Source: Petunia secreta (Eukaryota; Streptophyta; Magnoliopsida; Solanales; Solanaceae). Taken from it: 64,000 nucleotides of DNA. Of the stretch, positions 1 to 10,726 are shown piece after piece. Each line of letters starts with the position of its first letter. Within the stretch, counting starts at the first letter, position 1. The stretch lies in assembly GCA_029990175.1 (NCBI GenBank), contig JARKIP010000065.1, forward strand, positions 9,366,501 to 9,430,500. Reading direction: 5' to 3'. A program made the translations under genes and the position numbers. Below the pieces are notes generated by a model, which was not told the DNA's origin, did not search any database, and saw only the letters and a program-made list of their open reading frames with translations.

Positions 1-336
1 TTCAAAACCTTTATTCTTCCATTCACAAAATTTTATTTTTGCATTCAAATAATTCAACTTTTAAAACCATATGCTATCTTATCTTTGTATAAAGATAAGC
101 AGCGAATGACCACTCAATTTAAAATTTTTGATAACTATGATTTCCAGTCTTCCCTCCTTGGTTAATACTATCAAGAGGTCCTATATTATAATAACTAATG
201 GGTAATATTTGAAAGCTATTTGACCTAGTATCTACAGCTTCGTTTTCAATTCAAAAGCTTAGATAAGATTTCGTGAATTAATTTGGATTAGATAGAACTT
301 AGAAGATCTTGAAGTAGGTTTTATCTTTCAAAAATA
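1..336. other. AT-rich sequence, no gene seen
   Basis: AT-rich single-copy-looking sequence with no convincing reading frame, repeat end or RNA gene. It is the left flank of the Mutator-like MITE; its last nine bases (328-336, TCAAAAATA) are the left copy of that element's target duplication. Confidence 0.5.
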
Positions 337-1363
337 AGCAAAACATATAAATATCTTCTTTAAATTTGGTCGTTTTTGCTGTGACACACCTTAAGTTTGC
401 GGGCCCCTAGTCCCCCCTCCCTCGAAATAATTGAAAGTGGTATTAGTACCACCCTTTTCGAAACTACACCACACATAAGAAATAAGGTGCTTATCACACA
501 CCAATAATGGACTGCCACATAATATTCCTTTTGTTTTATTATTTTAATTTTAAAAATCTAAAAATTGAACAATCAGCCCCCGTCCACCCAATTTACTTCT
601 TCTTCTCCAGCCCATAAAACACTTTTCCTCTCCTTCCCTTTCCCTTTTTTTCTCTCTTTCCTCCCCATAATTTTTTCCCTCATGTCAAATCGAGAATCGG
701 GTGAAACAAATGAGAAATAGATGAGAAAATCAATAAGTACATGGGATGTGGCAGAGATGGAACTTGGAAGTCTCACAGGCCACCCTTAGTTTTGCACTAA
801 AGCCTCTTGCCCTTCAGCTATTTCAATCTGATTCTTCAACTTCTTCTTAGTACCTTCAATTTCTTCTTTGCCCAAAACGGACTACCGAAATTTGATTCCA
901 GTTGGTGGTTGAGAAGAAGTAAGGAAGACATGTCAAAGAATTACAAAATAAAAAGACATAACTTTTAAAAAATATTTGATGTAAGAAAAAGAAAATTTGA
1001 TTTCGGATACAAATTGAGAGTTGGTGACTGGTTATGGAGCTTTCCGGCGATAGGTGGCGGCGGAATGCTGGCAGCTATTGTGGTGGTGGCATCGGCTAAA
1101 CAAATACACAAGAAAAGAAAAAGCAAAAGAAAAAATAAAAAATATACTAAACAAAATAAATGTTCTAAACATAAATGTTAAATATTAACTTTTGCTTCTC
1201 TCACTCTCTAAGAGAGTGTGTGCTACTCTACGTGCCACATCGGCAATTATTGTGGAGCTAATTCGATTTTAGAATTTTTTTGGGGTTACTAGAATCCCCG
1301 TAAACTTAAAGTGTGTCACATAAAAAAGGGTCAAACTTAAAGGGGGTACTTATGTGTTTTTCC
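337..1363. mobile_element. Mutator-like MITE with imperfect terminal inverted repeats
   Basis: The ends form an imperfect inverted repeat of roughly 100 bp. The left arm contains TGACACACCTTAAGTTT near 381, and the right arm read in reverse contains TGACACACTTTAAGTTT near 1318. The same TCAAAAATA lies immediately outside both ends (328-336 and 1364-1372), a perfect 9-bp target duplication as expected for Mutator-like elements. No transposase frame is present, so it is non-autonomous. A lysine-rich minus frame inside it (573-776) is low complexity and is not called a gene. The family assignment is inferred from the 9-bp TSD; the ends are read directly. Confidence 0.75.
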
Positions 1364-1620
1364 TCAAAAATATTTACCATCTTTCTATTCAAATTGAAGA
1401 TAAAAAAGAACAATAATTTTTCAATTTGAATTTTAAGCAAAAGTTATTACAAATGTTGTCCTATTGTCTTATTTTATATTATGTCTTAAGACTTCTTTCC
1501 TTTTATATATACTAGTATAGTACTGGCGTGATGCATAGAGAAATTTAAAGAAACTAAAATTGAATATATCCTCATTATTGAGTTTTACATCGCAACTATT
1601 TGTCTGAAGTAATAAAAAAA

Positions 1621-2092
1621 TGTGTGAAAAAAATACGCCACCTACTATTACGGGGATACAAGTTCAGCTGGCGAGATTAGACTTAGTCTATAAGTCACCG
1701 GGCACAGAGTGTACGCACCCGCTTTTTGAGCCATGGCCATTCAGGTGGCCCAGGTATAGGACGCAGGGTATACATCCCACCGCCTCAGGGTTCATAGCTC
1801 CTAGCTAGGATTTTGTATTACCACCACCTTGAGTTCAGGCCCATGGCCTTTATTAGTCTTATTTTACCATAATTAGGACTACATAAATCCCTACTATAAA
1901 TGCCCCTCCTCTCATTATGTGTATAAGCGATTCACACAGAATCCGACTATTCTCAAGGAATAAGATTATTACTTTCTTACTTATTAATTTTCTCTCTATA
2001 TTTATTTACTTTTTCTGCGTATTGACGGTGTTGCTTGTGACCCTCTAATAAATTCAATTGTTTTACCTAAACGACCAAATTTAGGCCTAAAA
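1621..2092 (+). repeat. 5' LTR of Tat copy A
   Basis: Starts TGTGTG after an A tract and ends before the primer site. It matches the minus-strand LTRs at 32344-32797 and 45661-46124 along its length, including the internal run TTCTCAAGGAATAA and the end TTTAGGCCTAAA. A TATA-like box (TATAAAT, about 1895-1901) lies upstream of the presumed transcription start. The exact 3' edge is uncertain by a few bases. Confidence 0.8.
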
Positions 2093-2094
2093 AG

Positions 2095-2112
2095 TTTGGC
2101 GCTCATCGTAGA
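2095..2112 (+). promoter_or_regulatory. Primer binding site of Tat copy A
   Basis: TTTGGCGCTCATCG directly follows the LTR. The related fragment on the minus strand has TTTGGCGCCCACAGTC in the same place. TGGCGCC-type sites are typical of Tat and Athila Gypsy elements; the tRNA used was not determined. Confidence 0.6.
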
Positions 2113-2323
2113 GCCCAGAAAATTGTAGGTACTCTACGAAGGAAAAGACGGCGGCGGCAACAGGCCATCATCAAGATTCTACTAACGGCTCATAACTCGA
2201 TCAAAAAATGATTGAAACTATGAGCAGGCATCGAGAAGGAGCATTCCTCAATTCACTGCCGAGGCCTGCATCTCACCGAGGATCCGTGCCCGGAAGTAGA
2301 ACTAACAGATCGGCGTTAGAAAC

Positions 2324-2935
2324 TTAGGATACCCTAAAGCTTATCAACACTATCCTTAGGGAACCTAGGTTAATAACACCGATGCATGAACCACCATGAT
2401 TTGCAAGGTCCACCAGGACACAGTTAAAAGACCTCCTGTCAATACCATCGAGTTCAATGGTAGAGACGTACAACATGTCCTTTATCCGCACCACGATGCC
2501 CTGATCGTCCTCGTACAGGTGAATAATTCCAAGGTTAAGCGTGCGCTGATAGATCTGGGCAGCACTATGAACATTATCCATTCGGAAGTCATTTGCCAGA
2601 TGGAGGTGTTACATCAGATAATTCCCAGCCATACACTATAACCAGCTTCAACAGTGCTAGCGAGAAGTCAGTGGGAGAAATACTCCTCTTGGTTCACCTC
2701 CCCGGAGTGACAAAGGTAACGCCCTTCCAAGTAATGACATGCGATCTCTCGTATAACATTACCTTGGGAAGACCATAGATTCACGAAGTACGTGCAGTGT
2801 CGTTCACACATCATCAAGTCCTCAAGTATCCTACTCTGTGGGGAGTGAAAAGGATTCGAGAGGAGCAGAAGCTGTCCAGATGTTTTTACGTAGCGGCTGT
2901 CACATGCGCAGTAAAGAAGGAAGTAAAGAACCAAC
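2324..2935 (+). pseudogene. Tat copy A gag tail and aspartic protease remnant
   Basis: A retroviral-type aspartic protease that would release Gag and Pol proteins in the virus-like particle. The active-site region reads ALIDLGSTMNII around 2545-2580 (family form D-x-G-S). It is followed by the flap and C-terminal part in another frame (2593-2778), ending with the hydrophobic LGRP-like motif that marks the end of this domain. The N-terminal side holds only a short piece of gag. The frame changes at about 2590 and several stops interrupt it. It is clearly inactive; the family call is firm because of the order and the downstream RT. Confidence 0.75.
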
Positions 2936-2989
2936 GCTAGAAGTTAGACAAGTTGCTCGGGTCTTGCCTAATTACTAGTATACTATTTA

Positions 2990-4560
2990 GGTCTAAGGGG
3001 CACGAAGGGACCGAACCCCGAGAACCAGCCGCTATGCCCCAAGACATAGATGATGAAGAAAAGACTGCCAAAGCCACCGTAGACAACCTCAACCCAATCA
3101 TCTTCGACGAGATGGACGCGGATTAGAAATTTTATGTGGGGGTCAAGCTCTCAGCTGAAGACGAATGAGAACTTGCTAACTTCCTGCGCGCTCGGTCAGG
3201 CAGATTTACCTGGACAAACACCGACATGCCTGGAATATCAACTAGCATTATCACACACAAATTGAACGTAGATCCAAGCTTTAAACCGATGAAACAAAAG
3301 AAATGACAATTAATCGTGAGAGAGGACTGGCAGTCCACGAAGAGGTTGAGAAGCTATTAAACAACGGATCCATTCGTGAGGTCCAGTACCTCGATTGGTT
3401 GTCCAACGTTGTGGTGGTCCTACAGAAAAATGAGAAGTGGAGGATGTGCTTTGACTTCACTAATCTGGAAAAAGCATGCCCCCAAGACTCCTTCCTGCTA
3501 CCTAACATCGATAAACTCATTGATTCAACGGCAGGCCATCAAGTTCTAAGTTTCTTGGATGCATACTCGGGGTATAAACAGATCCTCATCAATCTAGATG
3601 ATCAAGAAAAGACTTCTTTCATCACGGATAGGGGGAATTAGTGTTACCGGGTGATGACTTTTGGTTTAAAGAATATAGGAGCAACCTATCAGAGGTTGGT
3701 GAACCTAATGTTCAAGGAGCAGATTGGCAAAACCATGGAGGTCTATATCGACAATATGCTGGTCAAGTCAAAGTTCACCAGAGATCACATCAGCCACTTG
3801 GAAGCAGCATTTGACATCCTGGATAAGTTTGGAGCTCAACCCCGAGAAGTGTGCTTTCAGCGTGTACTCAAGGATGTTTCTCGGTTTCATCATCTCTAAG
3901 AGAGGGATAGCGGCTAGCCCCATAAAGATCGAGGCAATCGAGGCCATATCTGAGGTATTGAAAAGTAAAGTAGAGGTAAAGAGACTGAACGGTCGGATAG
4001 CCCAACATAGCCGGTTTATCTCACGATCTTCAAAGAACCAGTTCTTTAACATTTTTAAAAAGAATAAAAGTTTCGAGTGGATGGAGCAGTACAGCAAAGC
4101 GCTTCGAGAGTTGGAATAATATCTGGAAAATCCCCAATTGTTAACCAAACCATGCGAGGGAGAACTGTTATACCTCGCAGTGTGTGAAGTCGCAGTCAGT
4201 GCTGTTCTAGTACGAGAAGAGAAGGGCAACAATCTCTCGAGTATACTACGTCGGCAAATCCCTCCTGGATGCGAAAACCCGCTATCAGCATCTTGAAAAG
4301 CTGGCGCTTGTGTTAGTAATGGCAACAAGGAAGTTGCGGCCGTATTTTCAGAGTCATACAGTTATTGTAGTATCTTCTTTCCCTCTATGGACTTTCTTGC
4401 ACAAACTTGAGCTTTCGGGGAGACTAGCAAAATGGGACGTAGAGCTAGGAGATTACGATATCATTTATCAACAGCGGACAACCATCATGTCACAAGTCCT
4501 CACGGATTTTATCACTGATTGCAATACCGATATGATGCCGAATGCCGAAAGCGAGTGAAA
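2990..4560 (+). pseudogene. Tat copy A reverse transcriptase and RNase H remnant
   Basis: RNA-dependent DNA polymerase plus RNase H that would copy the element's RNA. The linker before RT (3040-3300) contains NPIIFDEMDAD and a KPMKQKK motif that also occur in Tat copy B. RT fingers and palm lie at 3303-3641 (FDFTNLEKACPQDSFLLP, SFLDAYSGYKQI). The catalytic loop at about 3745-3775 reads YIDNMLVKS, where the family form is YIDD, so the second catalytic Asp is changed to Asn. The thumb continues in a shifted frame to about 4119, and RNase H motifs run to 4558. Multiple stops and frame changes make it non-functional. Confidence 0.85.
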
Positions 4561-4574
4561 GATGATGGAAGGTG

Positions 4575-5030
4575 TTACCCTCAGAGAATGGGTCGACGAC
4601 TCCTCAAATATCAAGGGGGCTAGTCTCGATCTCGTGATCAAGTCCCGACCAAGAACATATTTTGAAAGGCTATTAGTTTCCTCTGATTACAAACAATGAA
4701 GCAGAATATAAGCCGTAATTAAAGAACTTGAATTAGCCTACATATTGGGGGCCAAGGAGATCAGTCTCTTTAATGATTCTCAACTAGTGGTCAACCAGGT
4801 AATCGGCGCCTACGCCGCCAAGGACGATCGTATACAGGAGTACCTAGCCAGGGTGTAGAAGTGTCTGAAAACTTTTCAAAAATGGAAGATTACTCAGATC
4901 CTAAGGGAAGAAAACATGGACGCTGATGCCCCAGCCAGTCTAACGGCAGCTGCAAATATGAATGCAAATAGCCCAGGAACCGTTATCGGGTTCACCTATG
5001 CAGATGTCAAGCGCCAAGAAGTCAACATCA
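4575..5030 (+). pseudogene. Tat copy A second (archaeal-type) RNase H remnant
   Basis: After the classical RNase H, the translated sequence contains WVDDSSNIKGASLD at about 4590 and then ELAYILGAKEISLFNDSQL with VVNQVIGAYAAKDD up to about 4830. This is the layout of the additional RNase H found in Tat-lineage Gypsy elements (Asp in the first strand, SDSQLVVNQ-like motif later). In-frame stops occur near 4700 and 4857. The same domain is recognisable in Tat copy B around 34000-34330 on the minus strand. The assignment rests on remembered motifs. Confidence 0.65.
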
Positions 5031-5139
5031 CGTGACTTGTCTGGGATTGGCGACACTCGATTATTAAATACTTGGATAAAGGAACACTCCCAGAAGATAG
5101 AAAAGAAAGCAGAAGGCTAAGAGCTCAAGCCGCTCGCTA

Positions 5140-6266
5140 CTACCTGATAAATGGAGAACTCTACCCCTGAATGTTCAGTGGGCCTTTGGCTAAATATCTA
5201 GGGTTTTCTCAAGTTGATTATATCTTAATAGAAATCCACAAGGGGCAGTGAAGAAACCATCCGGTAAAAGATCCCTAGCTCGTATATTTATCAGGGCGGG
5301 CTATTTCTGGCCCTGAGTGGAAGATAACGCGAGTAGATTTGTTCGAGCATGTGATAGCTGTCAGAGATTTTCCCATATACATCATCAGCCAGCGGAGCTT
5401 CTGCACTCCGTAATAGCTCTATGGCCATTCATAAAATGGGGGATGGACATCATAAGGCCCATGCCCAAGGCACCCGGAGGCATCAAATTTTTGCTTATCA
5501 TGATCGACTATTACACCAATGGGTTAAAGCAGCTACCTATGCTCGAATCTGGGAATAGGAGGTGATACAGTTTATCTAGAATAATATCATGTGACGTCTC
5601 GTCATCCCGACAGAAATCACTTGTGACAATGGATCTTACTTCGTAGTGGACAGGATCACCGCTTTCTTGAAAGAGAGGGAGATAAAAAGGATAACATCAA
5701 CGCCTTATCATCCTGCGGCCAACAGTCAAGCCGAGTCTTCTAACAAGACAATAGCAGAAAGCCTAAAGAAGCGGCTCAAGGAGACCAAAGAAAAGTAGTC
5801 GGAGGAACTAAAGGGGGTACTCTGGGCATACCACACGACGTTCAAGGCCAGCACCAGAGAAATCCCATTTTCATTAACATACGGGACGGATGTAATAATC
5901 CCTATAGAGATAGGAGAATTCAGCCTAGGACAGTCGTTAATCGAATAACGAAGCTCTAGCAGCCTCACTATCGTGGATGAACATCGAGAAATAGCGGCCA
6001 TACGCCTGGTGGCCCAGAAGCAACGCGTGGAGCAATAATACAGTGCACAGACCAATCTACGCTCCCTCAGCATAGCAGATCTGGTCCTTCGCAAAGTTAC
6101 TGAAAGCACCAAAGAGGCATGCACTGGTAAGTTGGCCCAAAATTGGGAAGGACCCTATAGAATCTGTGGCATTGCGGGGAAAGGTGCTTACGTTCTTGAA
6201 GACATGAAGCGAACAACCATTCCAAATAACTGAAACATCTCTTGGCTTAAGAAATACTACTTTTGA
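5140..6266 (+). pseudogene. Tat copy A integrase remnant
   Basis: Integrase would insert the cDNA into host DNA. The zinc-binding region ends with CDSCQRFSHIHHQPAELLHS (about 5349-5408). The catalytic core begins at KWGMDIIRPMPKAPGG, where the first catalytic Asp is retained. The Glu region is near 5730, with ANSQAESSNKTIAES. The C-terminal part (about 6060-6260) carries the usual RKVTESTKEA and YVLEDMK motifs and ends near WLKKYYF. Stops occur throughout. The 3' untranslated part and the 3' LTR are missing after about 6300. Confidence 0.8.
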
Positions 6267-6309
6267 AAGGACAATTGAGCTCGCATACTTGACCATGCCC
6301 AACTATGCC

Positions 6310-6822
6310 CTATAAAAGCGACTAAGCGGTCGCGATAAATATAGATCGGTACTTAAAGTCCCAAGGTCAAATCCCACCGGGAACACTCGAATTCTAGTCG
6401 TTATTCTAACTAATTTATCAATCGATTAACTTCAAGGTGATTTTATCTTAGTGTGGGATTATAGTATCAACTAATTAACAATAAAATTAACAACTTAATA
6501 AATCGCAAGTAGTAAAGAAAGCATTGATCCAAGAGATGGAAACCTAGGATTGATCTACCCAACTCCTACCTATTTATTAGATTATAGATTTAACGAATTC
6601 AACTTGGTTCTTCCTATTGAACACTTACTCCAAATTCACAACTATTCACTCCCGTGCAAAAATTATAACTTTCACTAACCAATTTTTCAATTCATTAATG
6701 AAGATATGTAGGACTACAAAAATTCTTCACAATCTGGTTCAGTGGTCACAAATCACCTTGTTGACAACCTAAGTAATACCTTGGTTTTTAGGTAGAAATA
6801 TTGCTAAGTGTTTAATCTTAAC
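6310..6822 (-). repeat. Athila 3' LTR, outer piece
   Basis: AT-rich non-coding sequence between the end of Tat copy A and the LINE-like insertion. Phrases such as GGTCAAATCCCACCGGGAA are of the type seen at the ends of Solanaceae Athila LTRs. It is continuous with 9072-9439 once the LINE-like insertion is removed. The boundary with Tat copy A lies between about 6290 and 6340 and was not fixed. Confidence 0.5.
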
Positions 6823-6835
6823 TCATGAATCTATT

Positions 6836-8640
6836 TGATGTTAGGGTGTTGACAAGCGAAAAAATTATGGGTAATATCACAAAAAATAATGATGTTCAAG
6901 AATGGCACACTATTAGAGGAAGAAAGTCATACTATAACAAGCTTCAATATCAGCCTAAGACTCTTGGTAATAAGGGTAATGCAAGTGGCTTGATAATTAG
7001 AGAGAACAATGGGACAAATAATCAACAATTGGTGCTCGAGAGTGGAGACAAGGCACGACAGATTTCTGTTCAAAGAAAGGCGCTGCTTCCAGCAGCTCAA
7101 GGTGACGAATTACAGACAAACAGAGTTTTTATGCCTTGAATGAAGAAGGTGTTCAAGATCAACGGGATGTAGATGTTTTTCCTCATAGTGATGATGAAAA
7201 AAGTAAGGACGTGCAGCAGGCGCAGGGGCTGGAAAGTGATAAGATGCAGACAGTTCCAAGAGTGTGTACGTGATGAAAAACTTGTGGGAAACATGCAGCA
7301 GTCATTTCATCTTCTCCAAGTAAAGTAGGAAAAATGTTAAACAATGTTTTGGATGCTCAGGTACAATAGGTTGCAAACGATGCAAAAATTCAGCTCAAGA
7401 TGGTGCTTCCTCTCCCAAGTGCGTAGAGATTGTGAAAGAAAAATAAATTGAGAGGAAGGAATTTAATGCTACAGTTTCCTCTCCAGCTAACACTGGAAAA
7501 AAAAAAGAGAAAACATCTTTTGTTCCAGGTCATGTTGGGACTTTTATTCCAGTTGAAGTAGGGAAACCGGTTGGGAATAGTTATGTGGATTATAACCTTG
7601 CAGTTTTTACTCCTAATCAAACTAGTTTTAATCATGCTCCTACACAAAGTTCACATGGGAAAACGTCTTTTGTTGTTTGTGGAAAAATGGGAGCTGCAGC
7701 TACAATGAAAAACGTAATAGATTGTAGCGTTAAGGGTACAGCCATTAATCCATGTTCAACTGGGAGAAGGGAAATCGAAAATGTGACTATATCCTCTCCC
7801 AATCAATCTAGGAAACTAAAGGGTGCGGACAAGATTTTTAATGCCACTTCTTCTCCCAGTCAAGTTAGCAAATACAATGCTACATGTATGGCTTTTTATG
7901 ATGCCTCTTCTTCAGTACATAAAAATTCAGATGCTGAACAACAGGTTGAAACTGTTACATCTAGTGTTCCCACAACACGCCGTGACACTGTTTTAAGTGC
8001 TAAGGCTGTTGTAGTTACTGATTCCAATGCAATTATTCTTGCAAGTATTGTTGAGGCTGGAAAAGTAATTTGTGAAGAGAACAAACATGCTCAAAGTGTT
8101 CCTTCACAAACAGATAGTCTGGATTTTCAAGTAGGAAACTTGGCTATGTCAGACACTTATTCAGGGAATGATTCCATACCAACGGCTCATTTGGAATCAA
8201 TATGTGGTGTAAAGGGCTTCAAACACTAAACTCTATTGGTAAGAAATCGTTGAATAAAGATGCTCCCATATTTGTGGCCAAGTCATTAATGCAGAGAGTT
8301 TCTCATTCAAAAAAGCTACTCTATGACAAGAAGCTGATTGATCAAATGGACTTACATGATACCAAGGGCCTTCTTGAGTGACAAAGCTCTTCACCTAATT
8401 ATCCTCTCTTGGCTCTTGAAGACAATTTTGGTATTCCAGATGATTTCTCTAAAGACGAGCAAGATCTGTGTTATGCAGAAGAGGATGAATAATCTACGGC
8501 TCACAATTTTCTTCAAGTAGCTCGTGAAGGTGATTTGTAACCAAGGAAGATAAAACAAAAAATCTTTAAAAGGAGCGAAGAGGAAAAGACTTCTGCTTGA
8601 GCCTAGTAGAGTTCAACCTGCACGGAGCTCAAAATAAAAA
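6836..8640 (+). pseudogene. ORF1-like remnant inside the LINE-like insertion
   Basis: A broken coding-looking stretch carries the insert's 5' part. The first piece (to about 7139) contains EWHTIRGRKSYYNKLQ; a second (7585-8229) is Ser/Thr/Asn/Val-rich. A third, near 8380-8640, reads FGIPDDFSKDEQD and then VAREGDL-PRKIKQKIF before a basic end. Acidic-to-basic tails with a GDLSPR-like motif resemble what I recall of ORF1 proteins of Solanaceae LINEs; this is an inference. Frameshifts near 7140-7585 and stops after 8229 disrupt it. No zinc knuckle, endonuclease or RT motif is visible. Confidence 0.4.
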
Positions 8641-9058
8641 AAATGAGGGCATGAAGGAAAGCATATATGATCAAGATAGAGAACCATTAGTTTCATTACA
8701 ATAAGCTAGAATTCTAGGACTATTTCATTTCAGCACTTATAAAAGGAAGTGTGGATTGCATAATTCCACTTTTTTTTATAGCCTTTATATTTTTGCATTA
8801 TATTAGTATTATCATAAGTAATATCATCACAGATTGTGTTATAAACTTTGTGATGATCATAGAGTATTTGGTGCTTGTCAGTTCTTATTTTTTGTATTCA
8901 TGCTAGCTGCTAAGTAGTACCCTTCGATAGGATGATGTAAGGTATGGTTTGACCCTCCTTATTTTGTATTTTCCTCTTTGAGGCTTTTACTTTTTATTAT
9001 TTATAAAATTGGTCACTAGGTACAGTGCCTAGCTGACTCTTTACTTTAAAAAAAAAAG
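6836..9058 (+). mobile_element. LINE-like insertion with 13-bp target duplication
   Basis: TCATGAATCTATT occurs directly before (6823-6835) and directly after (9059-9071) the insert, a perfect 13-bp duplication. The insert ends in a run of ten A (9048-9057). Variable-length TSD plus poly(A) is the signature of target-primed insertion by a LINE machinery. The 3' 450 bases look like a plant LINE 3' untranslated region. No reverse transcriptase motif was seen, so it is either a 5'-truncated, internally deleted LINE or a non-autonomous derivative. It lies in the Athila LTR. Confidence 0.8.
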
Positions 9059-9071
9059 TCATGAATCTATT

Positions 9072-9439
9072 CCTAGACACACAAGAATAAATGGACAATC
9101 AATTAGGGGCCCTTCCAATCAATAACAAATAAAATGTAAACACTTAGACAGGAAGAATTAACAAGTTTCATTCATTAAAGTAAATATTCACATAAGTATT
9201 GGAGTGGTTCAATCAACCCTAGAATGGGAAATTTAGCTACTCATGTTCATAATAATTATGTCAATATAATTCATGAATAAATAAATTACAAAAAAGAATG
9301 AAGAATTTAAGAAAAACTCTTGTGTTCGTGAAGTCTCCCAAGATCTAGTCTCCATTTGCTCCTTCCCATGTCAAAAGTGATGTTTTGAACGTGTTTTAGG
9401 GCATTTATATCGTCCCATGGACCCGCACAAGTCGGGAAT
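9072..9439 (-). repeat. Athila 3' LTR, middle piece
   Basis: Non-coding sequence between the LINE-like insertion and the SIRE-type element, continuing the Athila LTR. Its last five bases (9435-9439, GGAAT) are the left target duplication of the SIRE element; the right copy is at 19042-19046. Confidence 0.55.
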
Positions 9440-10262
9440 TGATATTCCCCAAGACACACCACCACTGAAGGACCAGTTCCCTATATGTGTTCCTTTACTG
9501 ATTAATTACGAAATAAGTAAGTAAATGAACATAGAATTTTAGCATGGAAAAACCCCATTAACTAGGAATTAAAAAACCACGACCTACTCTCTCAAATAGG
9601 ATTTCAACTTCACAATTTGAAAGACTCACTTGGTTACAAGACTACCTTCTTACTAATCTAGGACTAGCTCTAATCCTATAGTGGCCCCTTTCACAATCAG
9701 TGAAGTTTCTCCAAGTACAGGACTTGAATGATGTGAACTCGTACAGAACTTCTATGAAAGTAATTAGTACAACTCGATAGATCCTACTATAGATGAACTA
9801 AGACTGAGAACAGTATAAACTCAATCCTAAGGAACAGGTTCTTCACTTAGTTCCCTATAGCTAGACGACTGCTCAAATACAATTTAGAATGAATTCTATG
9901 TTGCTGCTCTAAACTCTTTGTATTTGTGTATATCTTCAACAGCTGAAATACTCCTCAATTTATAGCTTCGAAAACTTGAGAATTCTTGAGAAATTAGGAC
10001 TCCAAAGCCTTCAAGTGTTTGAGTCCTAACTGAACTCCTTGCTTATCTTTAAGCCTTTATTCCAATCTTATGCAATCTTTTCTTATCTCGTATATCCCTG
10101 CATGATTATCACCGATTAACATTAGATTTTAAGATAACAATGAATGTTCCCGCTTAAATATTTTTTGTAATTAATTATTCAGCTGCAGTGATCCAAAGGA
10201 ACAAGTCCTTGGATCTGTTCCTTTGTCGTCAGTCAAAACTTCCAAGCTTATTCAAGCTAACA
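9440..10262 (-). repeat. 3' LTR of the old SIRE-type copy
   Basis: An 823-bp terminal repeat from TGATATT to CTAACA (plus strand). It is matched by 18157-19041 with scattered substitutions and a length difference explained by a 67-bp duplication in the other LTR. It contains the palindrome GGACCAGTTCC at 9470-9480 and a decayed form near 9831. Confidence 0.9.
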
Positions 10263-10274
10263 TTTCCCCCTTTT
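10263..10274 (-). promoter_or_regulatory. Polypurine tract of the old SIRE-type copy
   Basis: TTTCCCCCTTTT on the plus strand, that is AAAAGGGGGAAA on the element strand, directly upstream of the 3' LTR. It would prime plus-strand DNA synthesis. The young copy has the matching tract at 55604-55616. Confidence 0.8.
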
Positions 10275-10726
10275 GTATGATGACAAACTCATAGACTTTG
10301 CTTCACATCCTTAATGTCCTGAACCTCAATCTGTAACTTAAAATCCATATTAGTAGAAATCAATTTCATCATTAAGGATCAGGTTCTCTTTAAACCGGTT
10401 ATAACTATCACAAGCAAAATCATACTTACTCTTCCCCCTTTTGGCATCATTGAAAAAGTTGCATAAGTTAGAATTTATCAAGTAAAAGAACAAGCAACTC
10501 ATAGCCATTAAGGCAACTCAAGATGCAAGCATAATTCAACATAAAGAAACTACATAAAAATTATATTAGTCATCGAAGATAATTCATCATTAACAAAAAG
10601 ATTTAAACCACGAGAAACAGACTAAGTAAGTACTGCTAAACTAATCAAAAACTAAAGATAAGAAGGCTAGGCAACTAGAACTACTCAAAATCCCATTGGT
10701 CAAAGAAGGCTACAAGGTTTTGGGTT

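Larger units (their letters stand above)
1621..6300 (+). mobile_element. Decayed Tat-type Ty3/Gypsy retrotransposon, copy A
   Basis: In order: one LTR, a primer site, a very short gag remnant, aspartic protease, reverse transcriptase, RNase H, a second RNase H-like domain and integrase. All are riddled with in-frame stops and frameshifts. The motif variants VYID-NMLVKS in RT and the extra RNase H fit the Tat lineage. No 3' LTR is seen; the element ends where the Athila LTR begins. The same family occurs twice more on the minus strand (31581-32797 and 32798-46124). The right end is approximate. Confidence 0.85.

Noticed and set aside
573..776. Minus-strand Lys/Glu-rich frame
   Set aside because: Low-complexity sequence inside a MITE; no homology seen.
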